A DNA stretch of 64,000 nt from Acrocarpospora macrocephala (GTDB taxonomy: Bacteria > Actinomycetota > Actinomycetes > Streptosporangiales > Streptosporangiaceae), in NCBI RefSeq assembly GCF_009687865.1, contig NZ_BLAE01000007.1, positions 1 through 64,000 of the forward strand, in the 5' to 3' direction. Within the stretch, counting starts at the first letter, position 1, and each line of letters begins with the position of its first letter. Below the pieces are notes generated by a model, which worked only from the letters and a program-made list of their open reading frames with translations, did no database searches and had not been told where the DNA came from. A program made the translations under genes and the position numbers. Shown here one piece after another: positions 10,069-18,774 of this stretch.

Positions 10069-12507
10069 TCACCCCGGATCCGTGAGCGGCAGGCGGAGGA
10101 CGAAGCGGGCGCCGCAGGCGGGCGGGTGTTCGACGTGGAGGGTCCCGCGGTGGGCGCGGGCGATGTCGCGGGCGATCGCCAGGCCGAGGCCGGTGCCGCC
10201 CGCGCCGCGGCTGCGGGCGGTGTCCAGGCGGGCGAAGCGCTCGAAGATGTGCTCGCGTTCGGCTTCGGGGACGCCAAGACCGTCGTCGGTGACCGTGAGC
10301 TCGGCGCTGCCGCCGCTGCGGCGCAGGCCGACCTCGACGTCGCGCTCCGCGTGGCGCTGGGCGTTGTCGAGCAGATTGGTCAGCACCCGGCCGAGTTGCT
10401 GGGGGACGGCGTCGATCAGCACGCCGGGTTCGAGCCGGAGCCGTACCGGGTGCCGGTCGCGCCCGCGGCGGGAGACCTCGGTCTCGATCAGCCGGGCCAG
10501 GTCGACCCGCTCCGGCGTGGCCGACAGGTCGGCCCCCAGCCTGGCCAGCAGGAGCAGGTCGGCGGCGATGTCCTGCAGCCGGTCCACGTCACCGAGCGCG
10601 TGTTCGAGTAGCTCGTCGAGGTCGGTCTCGTCGGGGTGGAGCTGGGCCTCCTCGAGCTGGGCGCGCAGCCCGGCCAGCGGGGTGCGCAGTTCGTGTGAGG
10701 CGTCGGTGGTGAAGCGCCGCTCCCGATCGAGGGACTCCGTCAGCCACGCCTCCAGGCGCTCCAGCTCCTGGACGCGGGTGCGCTCCATGTCGTACAGGCG
10801 GGCCCGCGCCAGGGCCTGGGAGACCAGCCCGCTGAGCGCGGTGAGCGCGGTGCGCTCCTCGCTGGAGAAGCGGCGGGGGCGGTCAAAGGAGATCACGCAG
10901 CAGCCGGTGTACTGGCCGGGCACGAGCAGCGGAAGGATCGCCGAGGGGCCCAGGTGAGGGCCGTCCGGATACTCGGCCTCCGAGGTGATGAAGAGCGGAG
11001 CGCGTGATCGAAGCGCGTCGGAGAGGGCGGAACGCTCCGGCAGCGTCTGGTTCTCGAGACGGCGGAGGATGTCCGCGGGGTAATTGAAGGCTCCGGCCAC
11101 GTGCAGACGGCCGTGGTCGATGGTGAGGATGGCCAGCCCCGCCGCGCCGAACGCCGGCAGCGCCCGCTCGGCGACGACCCGTACGAGGTCACAGGCGGTC
11201 ACGGCGTCGCCGAAGGAGCGGGTCAGCTCCTGGATCCAGGCGGCCCGCTCGGCGGCGGCGCGTTCGGCCGCCGCGCGCTCGGCGTCGCGCAGCCGCTTCT
11301 CCGTGACATCGGCGAGGTAGAGGGTCAGGCCGTCGGGCACCGGCACCAGCCGCACCTGGTACCAGCGCTGATCGGTCGGCCACTGCACCTCGAGGCCGAC
11401 GGGCACGCGCTCGGCGGCGGCCCTGCGGCACGACGCCTGCAGCTCGTGCAGCTTTCCCGCGGGCAGGTCCCACAGCACCTGACCGTAGGGGTCGACGACC
11501 CCCAGGAGGCGTTCGGCGTCGAGGTTGACGAAGGTGACCCGCCAGTCACGGTCCACCGCGAGGAAGGCGTCGCTCATGTAGCGGAGCGCGCGGCTGACCG
11601 ATTCGCGCGCGGCGCGGCTCTCCGTGGTGTCCCAGACCGTGCCGATCATGCGTACCGGCTCGCCCGCGTCGTCCAGCACCAGGTGGCCGCGCTCCTGGAC
11701 CCAGCCCATGGTCCCGTCCGGGCGGCAGGCGCGGTACTCGACGTCGTACAGGCCTCTGGTGCGGAGGGCCTCCTCGGTCGCGATCATCACCCTGGGATGG
11801 TCCTCCGGGTGGATGAGGCTGACCCAGGAGTCCGTGTTGTGGGGGGCGGTGCCGGGATCGATGCCCAGGACGGTCAGCGCGGGCTCGTCCCAGTACAGCT
11901 CTCCGGTCAGGATGTTCCAGTCCCAGGATCCGATCCTGGTCGCCTTCAGCGCCTGCCGGAGATGGGAGTCGGCGGCGTGCCACCACTGGCGCCTGGTGTC
12001 CGAGTCGGCGCTGGATCTCGCCAGCCGCAGGGCCAGCCAGTCGGCCAGCGACTGGAGGAACGCCTGCTGGCGGCCGCTCGGCTTGGCAGACCCGAGGGAG
12101 AGCACCGACAGCACGCCGATCGGTGCGTCACGGCCGGGCAGTGGCACGGCCGTCAGCGTGACGGCGGGTGGCGTGACCGCCTCGTCCCTCTTGTCGCGCC
12201 GGACCCGCAGGGCAGCGGATGCGCACACGGGCGCTCCGTCGCGCAGCGCCCGGACGATGACCTCCCTGATCTCTCCCCACTCCCGCAGTTCCGCCGGGGG
12301 CAGTCCGGTGGCGACCACCAGGCGCGGCTCGCCACTGCTGGCGGGGGCGCCGGACCAGTGCACCATCCCGCTCAACGCGCCCAGGTCGGCGACGGCCTGG
12401 TCCAGCGCGTACTTCAGCACCTCGATCTCACCGAGGCCGGCGGACGCGAGCGCGAGAACGCGCAGCCGCTCGTCCTCTTCGGAAGCCACGGCCCAGGGTT
12501 CGTTCAT
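10069..12507 (-). CDS. PAS/GAF multi-domain sensor histidine kinase
   Basis: About 812 aa and soluble. Domain order: an N-terminal GAF-like region (1-170), a PAS_3 domain (about 190-300, including IGSWDWNILTGELYW and WVSLIHPEDHPRV), a second PAS (about 305-410, AFLAVDRDWRVTFVN), a GAF domain (about 440-580), the HisKA helix with phospho-acceptor DASHELRTPL, and a HATPase with N box NLLDNAQRHAE and G boxes DDGLGVPE and GGTGLGLAIA. The start is taken at ATG 12507 (MNEPWAV), which has a GGGGGTGAG ribosome site. A GTG at 12519 is the alternative. No response regulator gene is adjacent, so it is an orphan kinase. The divergent permease operon and the inverted repeat between them make purine/pyrimidine uptake a possible target, which is inference. 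Confidence 0.9.
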   Translation of the reverse strand: MNEPWAVASEEDERLRVLALASAGLGEIEVLKYALDQAVADLGALSGMVHWSGAPASSGEPRLVVATGLPPAELREWGEIREVIVRALRDGAPVCASAALRVRRDKRDEAVTPPAVTLTAVPLPGRDAPIGVLSVLSLGSAKPSGRQQAFLQSLADWLALRLARSSADSDTRRQWWHAADSHLRQALKATRIGSWDWNILTGELYWDEPALTVLGIDPGTAPHNTDSWVSLIHPEDHPRVMIATEEALRTRGLYDVEYRACRPDGTMGWVQERGHLVLDDAGEPVRMIGTVWDTTESRAARESVSRALRYMSDAFLAVDRDWRVTFVNLDAERLLGVVDPYGQVLWDLPAGKLHELQASCRRAAAERVPVGLEVQWPTDQRWYQVRLVPVPDGLTLYLADVTEKRLRDAERAAAERAAAERAAWIQELTRSFGDAVTACDLVRVVAERALPAFGAAGLAILTIDHGRLHVAGAFNYPADILRRLENQTLPERSALSDALRSRAPLFITSEAEYPDGPHLGPSAILPLLVPGQYTGCCVISFDRPRRFSSEERTALTALSGLVSQALARARLYDMERTRVQELERLEAWLTESLDRERRFTTDASHELRTPLAGLRAQLEEAQLHPDETDLDELLEHALGDVDRLQDIAADLLLLARLGADLSATPERVDLARLIETEVSRRGRDRHPVRLRLEPGVLIDAVPQQLGRVLTNLLDNAQRHAERDVEVGLRRSGGSAELTVTDDGLGVPEAEREHIFERFARLDTARSRGAGGTGLGLAIARDIARAHRGTLHVEHPPACGARFVLRLPLTDPG

Positions 12508-12581
12508 CGCCGTTCTCACCCCCTGGCTGTCATGCCAGAGGCATGACGCTGGGCCGATTCAACCGAACACTTGTCCTGTTT

Positions 12582-12595
12582 GTCATAATAATGAC
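12582..12595. promoter_or_regulatory. inverted repeat GTCAT-AATA-ATGAC, probable operator of the permease operon
   Basis: A perfect 5-bp-arm inverted repeat with a 4-bp A/T centre stands out in GC-rich DNA. It lies 39 bases before the GTG of the small membrane peptide and 75 bases from the start of the divergent histidine kinase. It could bind a dimeric regulator controlling either gene. Confidence 0.4.
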
Positions 12596-12633
12596 CGGTT
12601 TCTAGAGTGAGGGCAAAGTCCCTGGAGGGCGTC

Positions 12634-12780
12634 GTGCCAAAGCAGCTCATCGAGCGGATCGAGCAGGTCGACGATCCCGCGGAGCAGGGCGTGCCCTTCA
12701 CCCGGGGCGACTACGTCCTGCTGTTTCTGGTGACCTTGGTGGTGCCGCTCATCGCGCTCTGGGCCGGGGCGGCGATGTGA
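12634..12780 (+). CDS. 48-aa single-span membrane peptide coupled to NCS1 permease
   Basis: A GTG start at 12634 with ribosome site CTGGAGG opens a 48-aa frame. It begins PKQLIERIEQVDD, has a short polar part GVPFTRGDY, then one strong membrane segment VLLFLVTLVVPLIALWAG. The last four bases (GTGA) overlap the GTG start of the permease, so the two are translationally coupled. This is the pattern of a small accessory subunit of a transporter. It is short but supported by ribosome site, codon bias and overlap. Confidence 0.7.
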   Translation: MPKQLIERIEQVDDPAEQGVPFTRGDYVLLFLVTLVVPLIALWAGAAM

Positions 12781-14183
12781 TCGAGCGGGGCGAGAGCGGG
12801 TGGCCGATTCCCCGCTCGGAACGTCCGTGGAGTGGCCTGCCCGTGTTCTTCGCCTCGGCCTCGACCGCCATCGCCACCTGGTGCTTCTTCATCGGAGGGC
12901 AGGTCGCGGACTATCTGAACGCCACGGCGGGCACCCTGACCATCATCTGCGGGTCCCTCCTCGGCATCCTGCCCGTGATCCTCGCCTGCCTGCCCCCCTG
13001 CGGGAAGTACGGCGTCGACTCCGTCGTCACCAGCAAGGCCCAGCTCGGTACGCGCGGCTCGATCTTCGCCATCGCGCTCATCTACGTCTCCATCGTCGGC
13101 TGGAACGTCATCCTGATGATCTCCTTCAGCCGGGCGGGCGCCGAGATCCTCATCGCGACGGGGGTCGCGCCGCGGTCGGCGCGTACCCTGCTGGAGACGG
13201 CCATGTCCCTTATCGGCGCGGCTGTCGTCTGGTATGCCCTGCGCAAAGGGGCGGACTCACTGCGGAGCGCGACAACCTTCATGGCCCCCGGAGTGATCGT
13301 GCTCGGGCTCGTCGTGCTGGGCCTGCTGATCCAGCGGATCGGATGGCACGAGATCGCCGCCGCCGAGCCGGTCGCCGCCCGCCCCGACCCGCGGTACAAC
13401 TACGCCACGGGCGTGGAACTGCTGGTATCGAGCAACCTGTCCTGGTGGCCGTACGCCGGCGCGATCATCAGGCTCTCCCCCAGCGTCCGGGCCACGCTCT
13501 GGCCGTCGGTGTTCGGCCTGGGCCTGTCCGTGGGCCTGGTCTCACTGATCGGCCTCTACACCGGCCTGGCCGTGCCGGGCTCCGGCGGCGACCCGACCCG
13601 GCACCTCCTCGCGCTCGGCGGCCTGTGGGTCGCCCTGGCGGGCCTGGCGTTCATCGTGCTCGCCAACGTCGCCACCATCGTCGTGGGCAGCTACGTGGCC
13701 GCCCTCGCGCTGCGCCAGGTCCCGCCCGTGAACCGCGCCCACTGGAACGTCAGCACCCTCGCCGCCATCATCCCGGCCACGATCGCCTCGGCGTTCTTCG
13801 CCGTCCCCTCCGCCGAGCACTTCCGCACATTCCTCGCGTTCTGCGGCGTCCTGTTCGGCCCGATGGCGGGAATCCAGATCGCCGACTACTACCTGCTGCG
13901 CGGCCGGCGACTCGACATCGCGGCGGCGTTCGACAACTCGCGCCACTCCGCCTACTACTTCTGGAACGGGATCAACCCGGTCGGCTTCGCCGCGCTGGCC
14001 GCAGGCTTCGCCGGCTACTTCTACCTGCTCAACCCGCTCACCTACACGTCCCACCCGCCCTACGACTACATCACGGCCGCCATCCCCGCCGCCCTGCTCT
14101 CCGCCGCGATCTACACCCTGGGCGTCACGCTCATCCTCCGCCCATCCGGGAAGGGCGGCTACCACCGCCAAGGGAAGCGCTGA
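12777..14183 (+). CDS. NCS1-family nucleobase:cation symporter (cytosine/purine permease)
   Basis: The 468-aa protein has about 12 hydrophobic segments from residue 20 to the end. It shows the NCS1 features ATWCFFIGG near the start, NLSWWPYAGAI in the middle and FGPMAGIQIADYYLLRGRRLD near the C-terminus. NCS1 carriers import cytosine, purines, hydantoins, thiamine or related compounds with H+ or Na+. The GTG start overlaps the preceding membrane-peptide gene by 4 bases. No catabolic gene is adjacent to fix the substrate. Full length for the family and apparently intact. Confidence 0.9.
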   Translation: MIERGESGWPIPRSERPWSGLPVFFASASTAIATWCFFIGGQVADYLNATAGTLTIICGSLLGILPVILACLPPCGKYGVDSVVTSKAQLGTRGSIFAIALIYVSIVGWNVILMISFSRAGAEILIATGVAPRSARTLLETAMSLIGAAVVWYALRKGADSLRSATTFMAPGVIVLGLVVLGLLIQRIGWHEIAAAEPVAARPDPRYNYATGVELLVSSNLSWWPYAGAIIRLSPSVRATLWPSVFGLGLSVGLVSLIGLYTGLAVPGSGGDPTRHLLALGGLWVALAGLAFIVLANVATIVVGSYVAALALRQVPPVNRAHWNVSTLAAIIPATIASAFFAVPSAEHFRTFLAFCGVLFGPMAGIQIADYYLLRGRRLDIAAAFDNSRHSAYYFWNGINPVGFAALAAGFAGYFYLLNPLTYTSHPPYDYITAAIPAALLSAAIYTLGVTLILRPSGKGGYHRQGKR

Positions 14184-14268
14184 TGACAACCCACGCACGG
14201 ATCTATGTCCGGAATCCGCGCGCTTCGATGTCCAGTGCTCGAAGAATCGGGGTCAGCTGATCAAGAAG

Positions 14269-14294
14269 GCCGGTTCGCTTGGCCGCGAACCGGC
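14269..14294. terminator. hairpin after the permease gene
   Basis: GCCGGTTCG pairs perfectly with CGAACCGGC across an 8-base loop, 86 bases after the permease stop. It lacks a U-tract, as many actinomycete terminators do. The rest of 14184-14480 shows no gene. It marks the boundary between chromosomal genes and the accessory region. Confidence 0.45.
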
Positions 14295-14480
14295 TGGGCG
14301 AGTGACCTCTTCGGCGTGAAGCAAATTCGGTGAGTCGATCTAGGTCGTTGTGAGTCGAACGGGGTTCCCCTCACCTGCATCAACGCCCTGAGGGGGTCGC
14401 GGTGAGTCTGGGCTAGCCGGAAGGCGTTGGCTCCCTAAATTGGCTCCCGTGGCTCCCTCCCTGGGCGGGAGAGGAGCCCC

Positions 14481-14804
14481 ATGACCAACAAGATCAATTA
14501 CCACTCCCCTGCCATCAAAACCCCGACAAGCTTGCCCGAGAACACCCCCGTCCTCGTCTGGTATCCGCTGTCAGAGGCTGTCGAGCAGGACCGAACCGCG
14601 TGGGCGTGGTTGCCTGGCACCGTCCTGAGCCAGTGCAGGCCGGACGAATGGCACTTCGTCGTTGAAGTTCCGGCCCGTGCGGTACGGGACGGCGATGGCC
14701 CGGGGAGCCTCCAGTACCCCGCATGTTTTCGCGACTCCACGGAAATCCACGCGATCACGGAGGACCAGTGGGAGCAAGCGCGGAAGGAGTTGGCCCGTGG
14801 CTGA
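14481..14804 (+). CDS. hypothetical protein upstream of DUF2637 gene
   Basis: This 107-aa, mildly acidic soluble protein contains SLPENTPVLVWYPLSEAVE and ends EDQWEQARKELARG. The ATG at 14481 follows AGAGGAG. It overlaps the next gene by 8 bases and so belongs to the same operon. Small proteins of this sort sit beside DUF2637 genes in actinomycete integrative elements. No function can be assigned from sequence. Confidence 0.6.
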   Translation: MTNKINYHSPAIKTPTSLPENTPVLVWYPLSEAVEQDRTAWAWLPGTVLSQCRPDEWHFVVEVPARAVRDGDGPGSLQYPACFRDSTEIHAITEDQWEQARKELARG

Positions 14805-15414
14805 TCGCCTCACACGGATCACAACGGCGCTTGCCGTGGCCGCCGTCGCTCTGGTGGCGGCAGTGATCTCCTACCAGCACGCCTACGAACTGGTGCGCTC
14901 GCACGGTGAGTCCGGCATCACGGCGCGCCTGGTGCCGTTCACGGTGGATGGGCTCATCTGGGCCGCGTCGATGGTGATCCTCAACGCCAGCAGACGCAAC
15001 CAACGGGTTCCGGTGTTGGCCAAGTGGAGTCTCGGCGTGGGCGTTGTGGCCACGATAGGTGCCAATGTGGCGCACGGCGTAAACCACGGCATCGTCGGTG
15101 CCCTCGTCAGCGCCTGGCCAGCAGTGGCCCTGGTGGGATCCTTCGAGTTGCTAATGATGCTGACCCCCAGCGCCACAGCACCAGCGGACAAGCAGCAGAC
15201 CCATGCCACCAACGCAACCGACATGGATCACGGAGAACCGACACGCACCAAAGTGGAGCAGAGCCAGGACCAAGCGATCCTTGCCGACTACATTGCGAGC
15301 CTTCAAGGCCCGGGAAGGCCGCTGTCTCAGCGCTTTCTCGCCGCCAAGCACGGCGTTGATCGTCGTAAGGTGAAGCAGATCATCTCTAACATGGCGCACC
15401 CCGAACCAGGGTGA
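14797..15414 (+). CDS. DUF2637 (SpdB-like) membrane protein
   Basis: 205 aa from a GTG start at 14797. The frame is open further upstream, but only as a shadow of the preceding gene. Four hydrophobic stretches fit a four-helix membrane domain, including AVAAVALVAAVISY and LVPFTVDGLIWAASMVIL (residues about 45-60). The C-terminal 60 residues are soluble and end in a helix-turn-helix-like SQRFLAAKHGVDRRKVKQII. DUF2637/SpdB proteins belong to actinomycete conjugative plasmids and integrative elements and assist plasmid spread. No TraB, replication or integrase gene is intact nearby, so this is probably a leftover of an element. Confidence 0.75.
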   Translation: MADRLTRITTALAVAAVALVAAVISYQHAYELVRSHGESGITARLVPFTVDGLIWAASMVILNASRRNQRVPVLAKWSLGVGVVATIGANVAHGVNHGIVGALVSAWPAVALVGSFELLMMLTPSATAPADKQQTHATNATDMDHGEPTRTKVEQSQDQAILADYIASLQGPGRPLSQRFLAAKHGVDRRKVKQIISNMAHPEPG

Positions 15415-15485
15415 AGCTAGACCTGGAGCCAGCCCGGAACGCCCCTTTCTCATCACGCTTCGCACATGGGGAAGGGGCTCCGAAG

Positions 15486-15830
15486 CCCAGTGGCTCCGGT
15501 TTGGTGGAGTTCCGCTGCGACCATCAAGGCATCATCACCACCGGCGACCACACGATCAACACCCAGATCCACATCCCGGTCGAGGCGTTGCGGCCGGTCA
15601 GCGAGGTGGCCGCACCACCGGGAACGCTCAACGTGGCCGGGCGGACCTGGTATTCGTCGGCCGGGCCGATGATCTGGCCGCTGTGGACGCGGCGCTCGCG
15701 CACCGAATCGCGGCCGGTGTAGGTTCATGCCGGGTGATGGTGGCCGCGATGCACCGCCTAGGCGGAGTCGGCAAGCCCAGCCTGGCCACCCCCCTACGCC
15801 AATCTGTCTACGCTGCGCTAGCAAGCCCAC
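15486..15830 (+). pseudogene. broken N-terminus of an NB-ARC/STAND ATPase
   Basis: Two overlapping frames together read as the start of a Streptomyces-type STAND ATPase. The first frame gives GIITTGDHTINTQIHIPVEAL and then PPGTLNVAGRTWY. Near 15655 the reading shifts to another frame giving FVGRADDLAAVDAALAHRIAAG, then MHRLGGVGKPSLA, the P-loop with Thr replaced by Pro. The usual form is GLGGVGKTQLA. The match ends near 15830 and nothing of the ATPase core follows. Frameshift plus truncation means a dead gene. I recognised this from the family pattern, without a search. Confidence 0.7.
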
Positions 15831-16206
15831 TCGTCAGATTTCCGGCGGCCGGCCCCCAGGCAGGCGTTGCGCGACGCGGGTCGCTGCGGCGGTTCACATA
15901 AAGCCCATTAGCGGGTGAGAAGCAGCGTTCCGGGCCTCTTCTCTCAAACTGGCACCCTGGCGGACCGGGTGAAAGGATGTGTTCGAAGGAGCGTTACACC
16001 GCACAGGTTTCACCTCTGTCCGGTATACCGAAGGCGCCTGTGCGGGCAGCGCATCGTCGCCCTGGGCCATGCCGTGATCAATCGCAGCGCCCAGGGTTTT
16101 GTCCGGCCATGCGGTCGCTGCGTGATTGTCGGTCGGCGGAGCTACCGTAGCTTTCGTAAGCCTGTCACCCCCCCCGCTGATGGCGCCACTCAAAGGAGCG
16201 GCTTTC
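15831..16206. other. no gene recognised
   Basis: This 376-bp stretch between two gene relics holds only short unconvincing frames on both strands and no clear hairpin or repeat. Confidence 0.5.
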
Positions 16207-16830
16207 GTGGCCCCACGCTGTCTGTACCGGGCAACTGCCGCTGAACTCTCCGTCCTCATCGCCCGGCGCGGGCTCATTCGAGAGCTCAGGCGAAGCTACG
16301 GCGAACTGGTCGGCGGTGATCTGGAGCGGCGGGAGGTCGAGTCGTGGCGCCAGCATCCCCACCGTCGTTGAGCTCCTGGTGGAGGCGGGCCTGGCTGATG
16401 TGCAGGTGTTGGTGGAGTTGAAGACTCCGATCAGCGATGTGCGGATGGACATGGTCCTGGTGGGCTCCCATCCCGATGACGGTCAAATGTCGTTGGTCGT
16501 GATGGAGAACAAGCAGTGGTCGCAGGCGGTGCCCGGCCCGGTCCCCGAACTGGTCTATGTCGCGCGGGCGCGTGGGTCCAAGCCGTACGCGCACCCGATC
16601 AAGCAGGTGTGGGACTACCGCCAGGTCCTGATCGACTACATCCCCTTGGTGCGGAGGGCGGCGAAGGTGCACTGCGTCGTCAACATGCACAACGCCACCA
16701 GTGCGAGCCTGGCGGCAATCCGGCCCTCCACCGTCGGCCTGGAATACGACCCCACTGTTGTGCGCATGTACTGTGCCGATCACCGTGAGCACTTCAAGAG
16801 CACCCTGCGTGCGGTGCTGACGCCGGAGGG
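16207..16830 (+). pseudogene. truncated, frameshifted DUF2075-type protein (N-terminal third)
   Basis: A GTG at 16207 with an AAAGGAG ribosome site starts VAPRCLYRATAAELSVL, the usual opening of actinomycete DUF2075 proteins (LYRGTAAEL). It runs to REVESWRQHP, then shifts frame near 16355 into IPTVVELLVEAGLADVQVLV, MVLVGSHPDDGQMSLVVMEN and KQWSQAVPG. This is the nuclease-like substrate-binding region. Homology fades after TLRAVLTPEGL, before the P-loop ATPase part. The frameshift and the missing ATPase make it non-functional. DUF2075 proteins are P-loop proteins often found near defence genes. Confidence 0.7.
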
Positions 16831-16912
16831 TCTGCGACCCGCTGGGCGAGCCGGGAGGCACCTTCGAGCTGCCATACGGCGACCTCACCGACTCCTCGGC
16901 CGCCTCGCGGTC

Positions 16913-17236
16913 CTACCGCCCATAACGCACCCGGCCCGGACTGCTGCCCGGCTTCTCCGGCACCACCACATCCGCCCAATGCTCCTCGTACGGGAAGTAA
17001 TCGTACGGCTCGGCCACCGCCGGGTGCTCCTGGAACACGGCGTCCTCCAGCGCCCTGCGCGCCGCATCCACAGCCTCGATCGCAGCCTCCAGCTGCTTCG
17101 CCGGAAACGCCCTCGGTCCGGTCTGTGGGTACGCGTTCAGCAACGAGACCTGCTCGTGCAACAGCTGGTTCCGCACGCCGGAGAGCACCTGCCCCAGGCG
17201 TAGGTGCTCGGGGTGGGTGAGACCGCGCTTCGTCAT
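16913..17236 (-). CDS. hypothetical helical protein
   Basis: This 107-aa frame starts at ATG 17236 (MTKRGLTHPEHLRLGQVL) with a GAGGAG ribosome site. A longer frame upstream lacks one. It is mostly helical, with AKQLEAAIEAVDAARRALED and an acidic, aromatic tail PYDYFPYEEHWADVVVPE. It resembles small actinomycete proteins of unknown role. It runs opposite to the adjoining DUF2075 relic. A second possible start with a different frame (MTTLRVRLSEDEIFEVRG, from 17324) overlaps the upstream part. I could not decide whether that is a coupled short peptide. Confidence 0.55.
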   Translation of the reverse strand: MTKRGLTHPEHLRLGQVLSGVRNQLLHEQVSLLNAYPQTGPRAFPAKQLEAAIEAVDAARRALEDAVFQEHPAVAEPYDYFPYEEHWADVVVPEKPGSSPGRVRYGR

Positions 17237-17470
17237 CGTGCTGCTCCTCAATTCGGGCTGGGCGCAGCGTACCTCGCACCTCAAAGATCTCATCCTCGGA
17301 GAGCCTGACACGCAGCGTCGTCATGGCCGAATCCTATGATCTACTCGACAGCCTGCCGGTGCATCAGCTCGTACACGTGACCGCCCTTAGTCCAGGGCCT
17401 CGCGCCCGCCCGCGTGACCTAGCCGCTCGAGCGCAACCAGGGGCGATATCGTGTCGGCTGGCAGCTCCCG

Positions 17471-18403
17471 CTACGAGGCGACATTCGCCGTTTTCGTGCG
17501 GTGGAAGGCGAAGTACGCCTCCGTCTCCCCACAGTGGTGGGTACAGCGACGGCCGGACAACTGGTCGGCGAGCTCCTTAAGGTCCTCCAGCGCAGCAGCC
17601 GCGGCCGATGTACGGATCAGCCCATCGGCGCCCACATAGACGAAGCCGTGCTCGAACAGGGCATCGCACCCGCTCAGGCACGCCGCCATCACGTTGCGCA
17701 GATCCAGTCGCTCGGCGTGCGAGGCGTCGACGCGCCGCTTGACATGCGCGGCATGCACCATCCGGCGCGGCAGGATCCGACCGCATAGGTCGCACTGCAG
17801 GGATGTCCGCTGGCCGAATTTCACTCGGCGGATCTGCCGCTGTTCCTTTCGGGCGAACGCGGTACGAGCGACATCGGTAGAGCCGTTGACGACGATCACC
17901 ACATCCTCGTCGATCACGTCGAGCGGGTCCTGCTCGTCATCGGCTTGAAGTTCAGCCAGCCCCAATAGCGCCTCGGAGGAGGAGATGAGCGGCGAGCCCT
18001 GCTTGTTGGCCGACATGCGCAGGGCTTCCATCGGGTCAATGCCGAGGACCGGCCCGTGGACATTGTGGTCGTCGCTGACGAAGTCGAGATCGATCCGCTC
18101 GGGATACAGCTTGCCCGTTCCGTCAGGCCACATGATGGTGGTGGCGGTGTAGAGCGAACGTGTGACCTGCGCGACGAGGACCCTGCCAAGGGTGGCGAAC
18201 TCCCAGTTGCCCGCCTTGACGCGGGTGCCCGGACCGCAGTGGCCCAGCACCAAGTAGTCGCCCTCTTGTAAGGAGCTGGCGATGGCGCGCCCGTTCGCCT
18301 TGTCTAGGACGCCGCGCTCCCAGCCCCAGATGTTGTTCTCGACGCCGATGGCCAGGTTGTTGGCCGACTCGCGCGGCACGTAGACGTACGCCGTTCTACT
18401 CAT
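17471..18403 (-). CDS. HNH endonuclease with N-terminal PUA/EVE-like domain (type IV restriction-like)
   Basis: About 310 aa starting at MSRTAYVYVPRES. The N-terminal 115 residues contain NIWGWERGVLDK, EGDYLVLGHCG and a strand-rich end LYPERIDLDFV, an arrangement like EVE/PUA domains that read modified bases. Residues about 190-285 hold an HNH zinc-finger nuclease: CDLCGRILPRRMVHAAHVKR with Cys-X2-Cys and His, then DLRNVMAACLSGCDALFEHG with the closing cysteines. McrA-type enzymes cut modified phage DNA with such a pairing. The gene stands alone, consistent with methyl-dependent restriction needing no partner methylase. The HNH call is firm and the EVE call is by pattern. Confidence 0.75.
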   Translation of the reverse strand: MSRTAYVYVPRESANNLAIGVENNIWGWERGVLDKANGRAIASSLQEGDYLVLGHCGPGTRVKAGNWEFATLGRVLVAQVTRSLYTATTIMWPDGTGKLYPERIDLDFVSDDHNVHGPVLGIDPMEALRMSANKQGSPLISSSEALLGLAELQADDEQDPLDVIDEDVVIVVNGSTDVARTAFARKEQRQIRRVKFGQRTSLQCDLCGRILPRRMVHAAHVKRRVDASHAERLDLRNVMAACLSGCDALFEHGFVYVGADGLIRTSAAAAALEDLKELADQLSGRRCTHHCGETEAYFAFHRTKTANVAS

Positions 18404-18774
18404 TGACACGTCCTCGCTTGGGCCCATTCGGGCGAATTGGATATTGCGCCCCGCTGGCGGGCGTACCGGTGATTAACCTGGACTTGTACCACTCGGCACC
18501 GACAAATGCAGCCTGCGCGAGGCGTAACCGTAATCGCACCCGACGAGCCTGAGCAGTTCGACCGAGTGTCCACTCCGACGGTGGGACGTTCCTGACGGCC
18601 CAGCCGTAGCAGGGCAGAAGTCGGAGCCGACGACGCCAACGGCCGCGCAATAGGACTCTTCGATACCCGTCCCCGGTACATCACCTCGAACAGGTAGCTG
18701 CCCCTGACGAGGATGCTGATCACAATTTGTGCCTATCTGCTGTCGTTCCGCGTGCGGCACATCACGATGGAGGC
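18404..18774. other. no gene recognised
   Basis: This 371-bp stretch lies between the divergent HNH gene and the NACHT relic and presumably contains both promoters. Short frames on the minus strand lack ribosome sites and family resemblance. Confidence 0.45.

Noticed and set aside
9173-10957. 594-aa plus-strand frame spanning the oxidoreductase and kinase genes
   Set aside because: It crosses two convergent real genes and has only Arg/Pro/Ser-rich low-complexity sequence.
11101-12546. 481-aa plus-strand frame opposite the histidine kinase
   Set aside because: Antisense shadow. The minus strand encodes ordered PAS, GAF, HisKA and HATPase motifs.
14295-14480. Search for a tRNA gene or attachment site before the DUF2637 operon
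   Set aside because: No cloverleaf or T-arm consensus was seen and no matching direct repeat further right, so no att site could be claimed.
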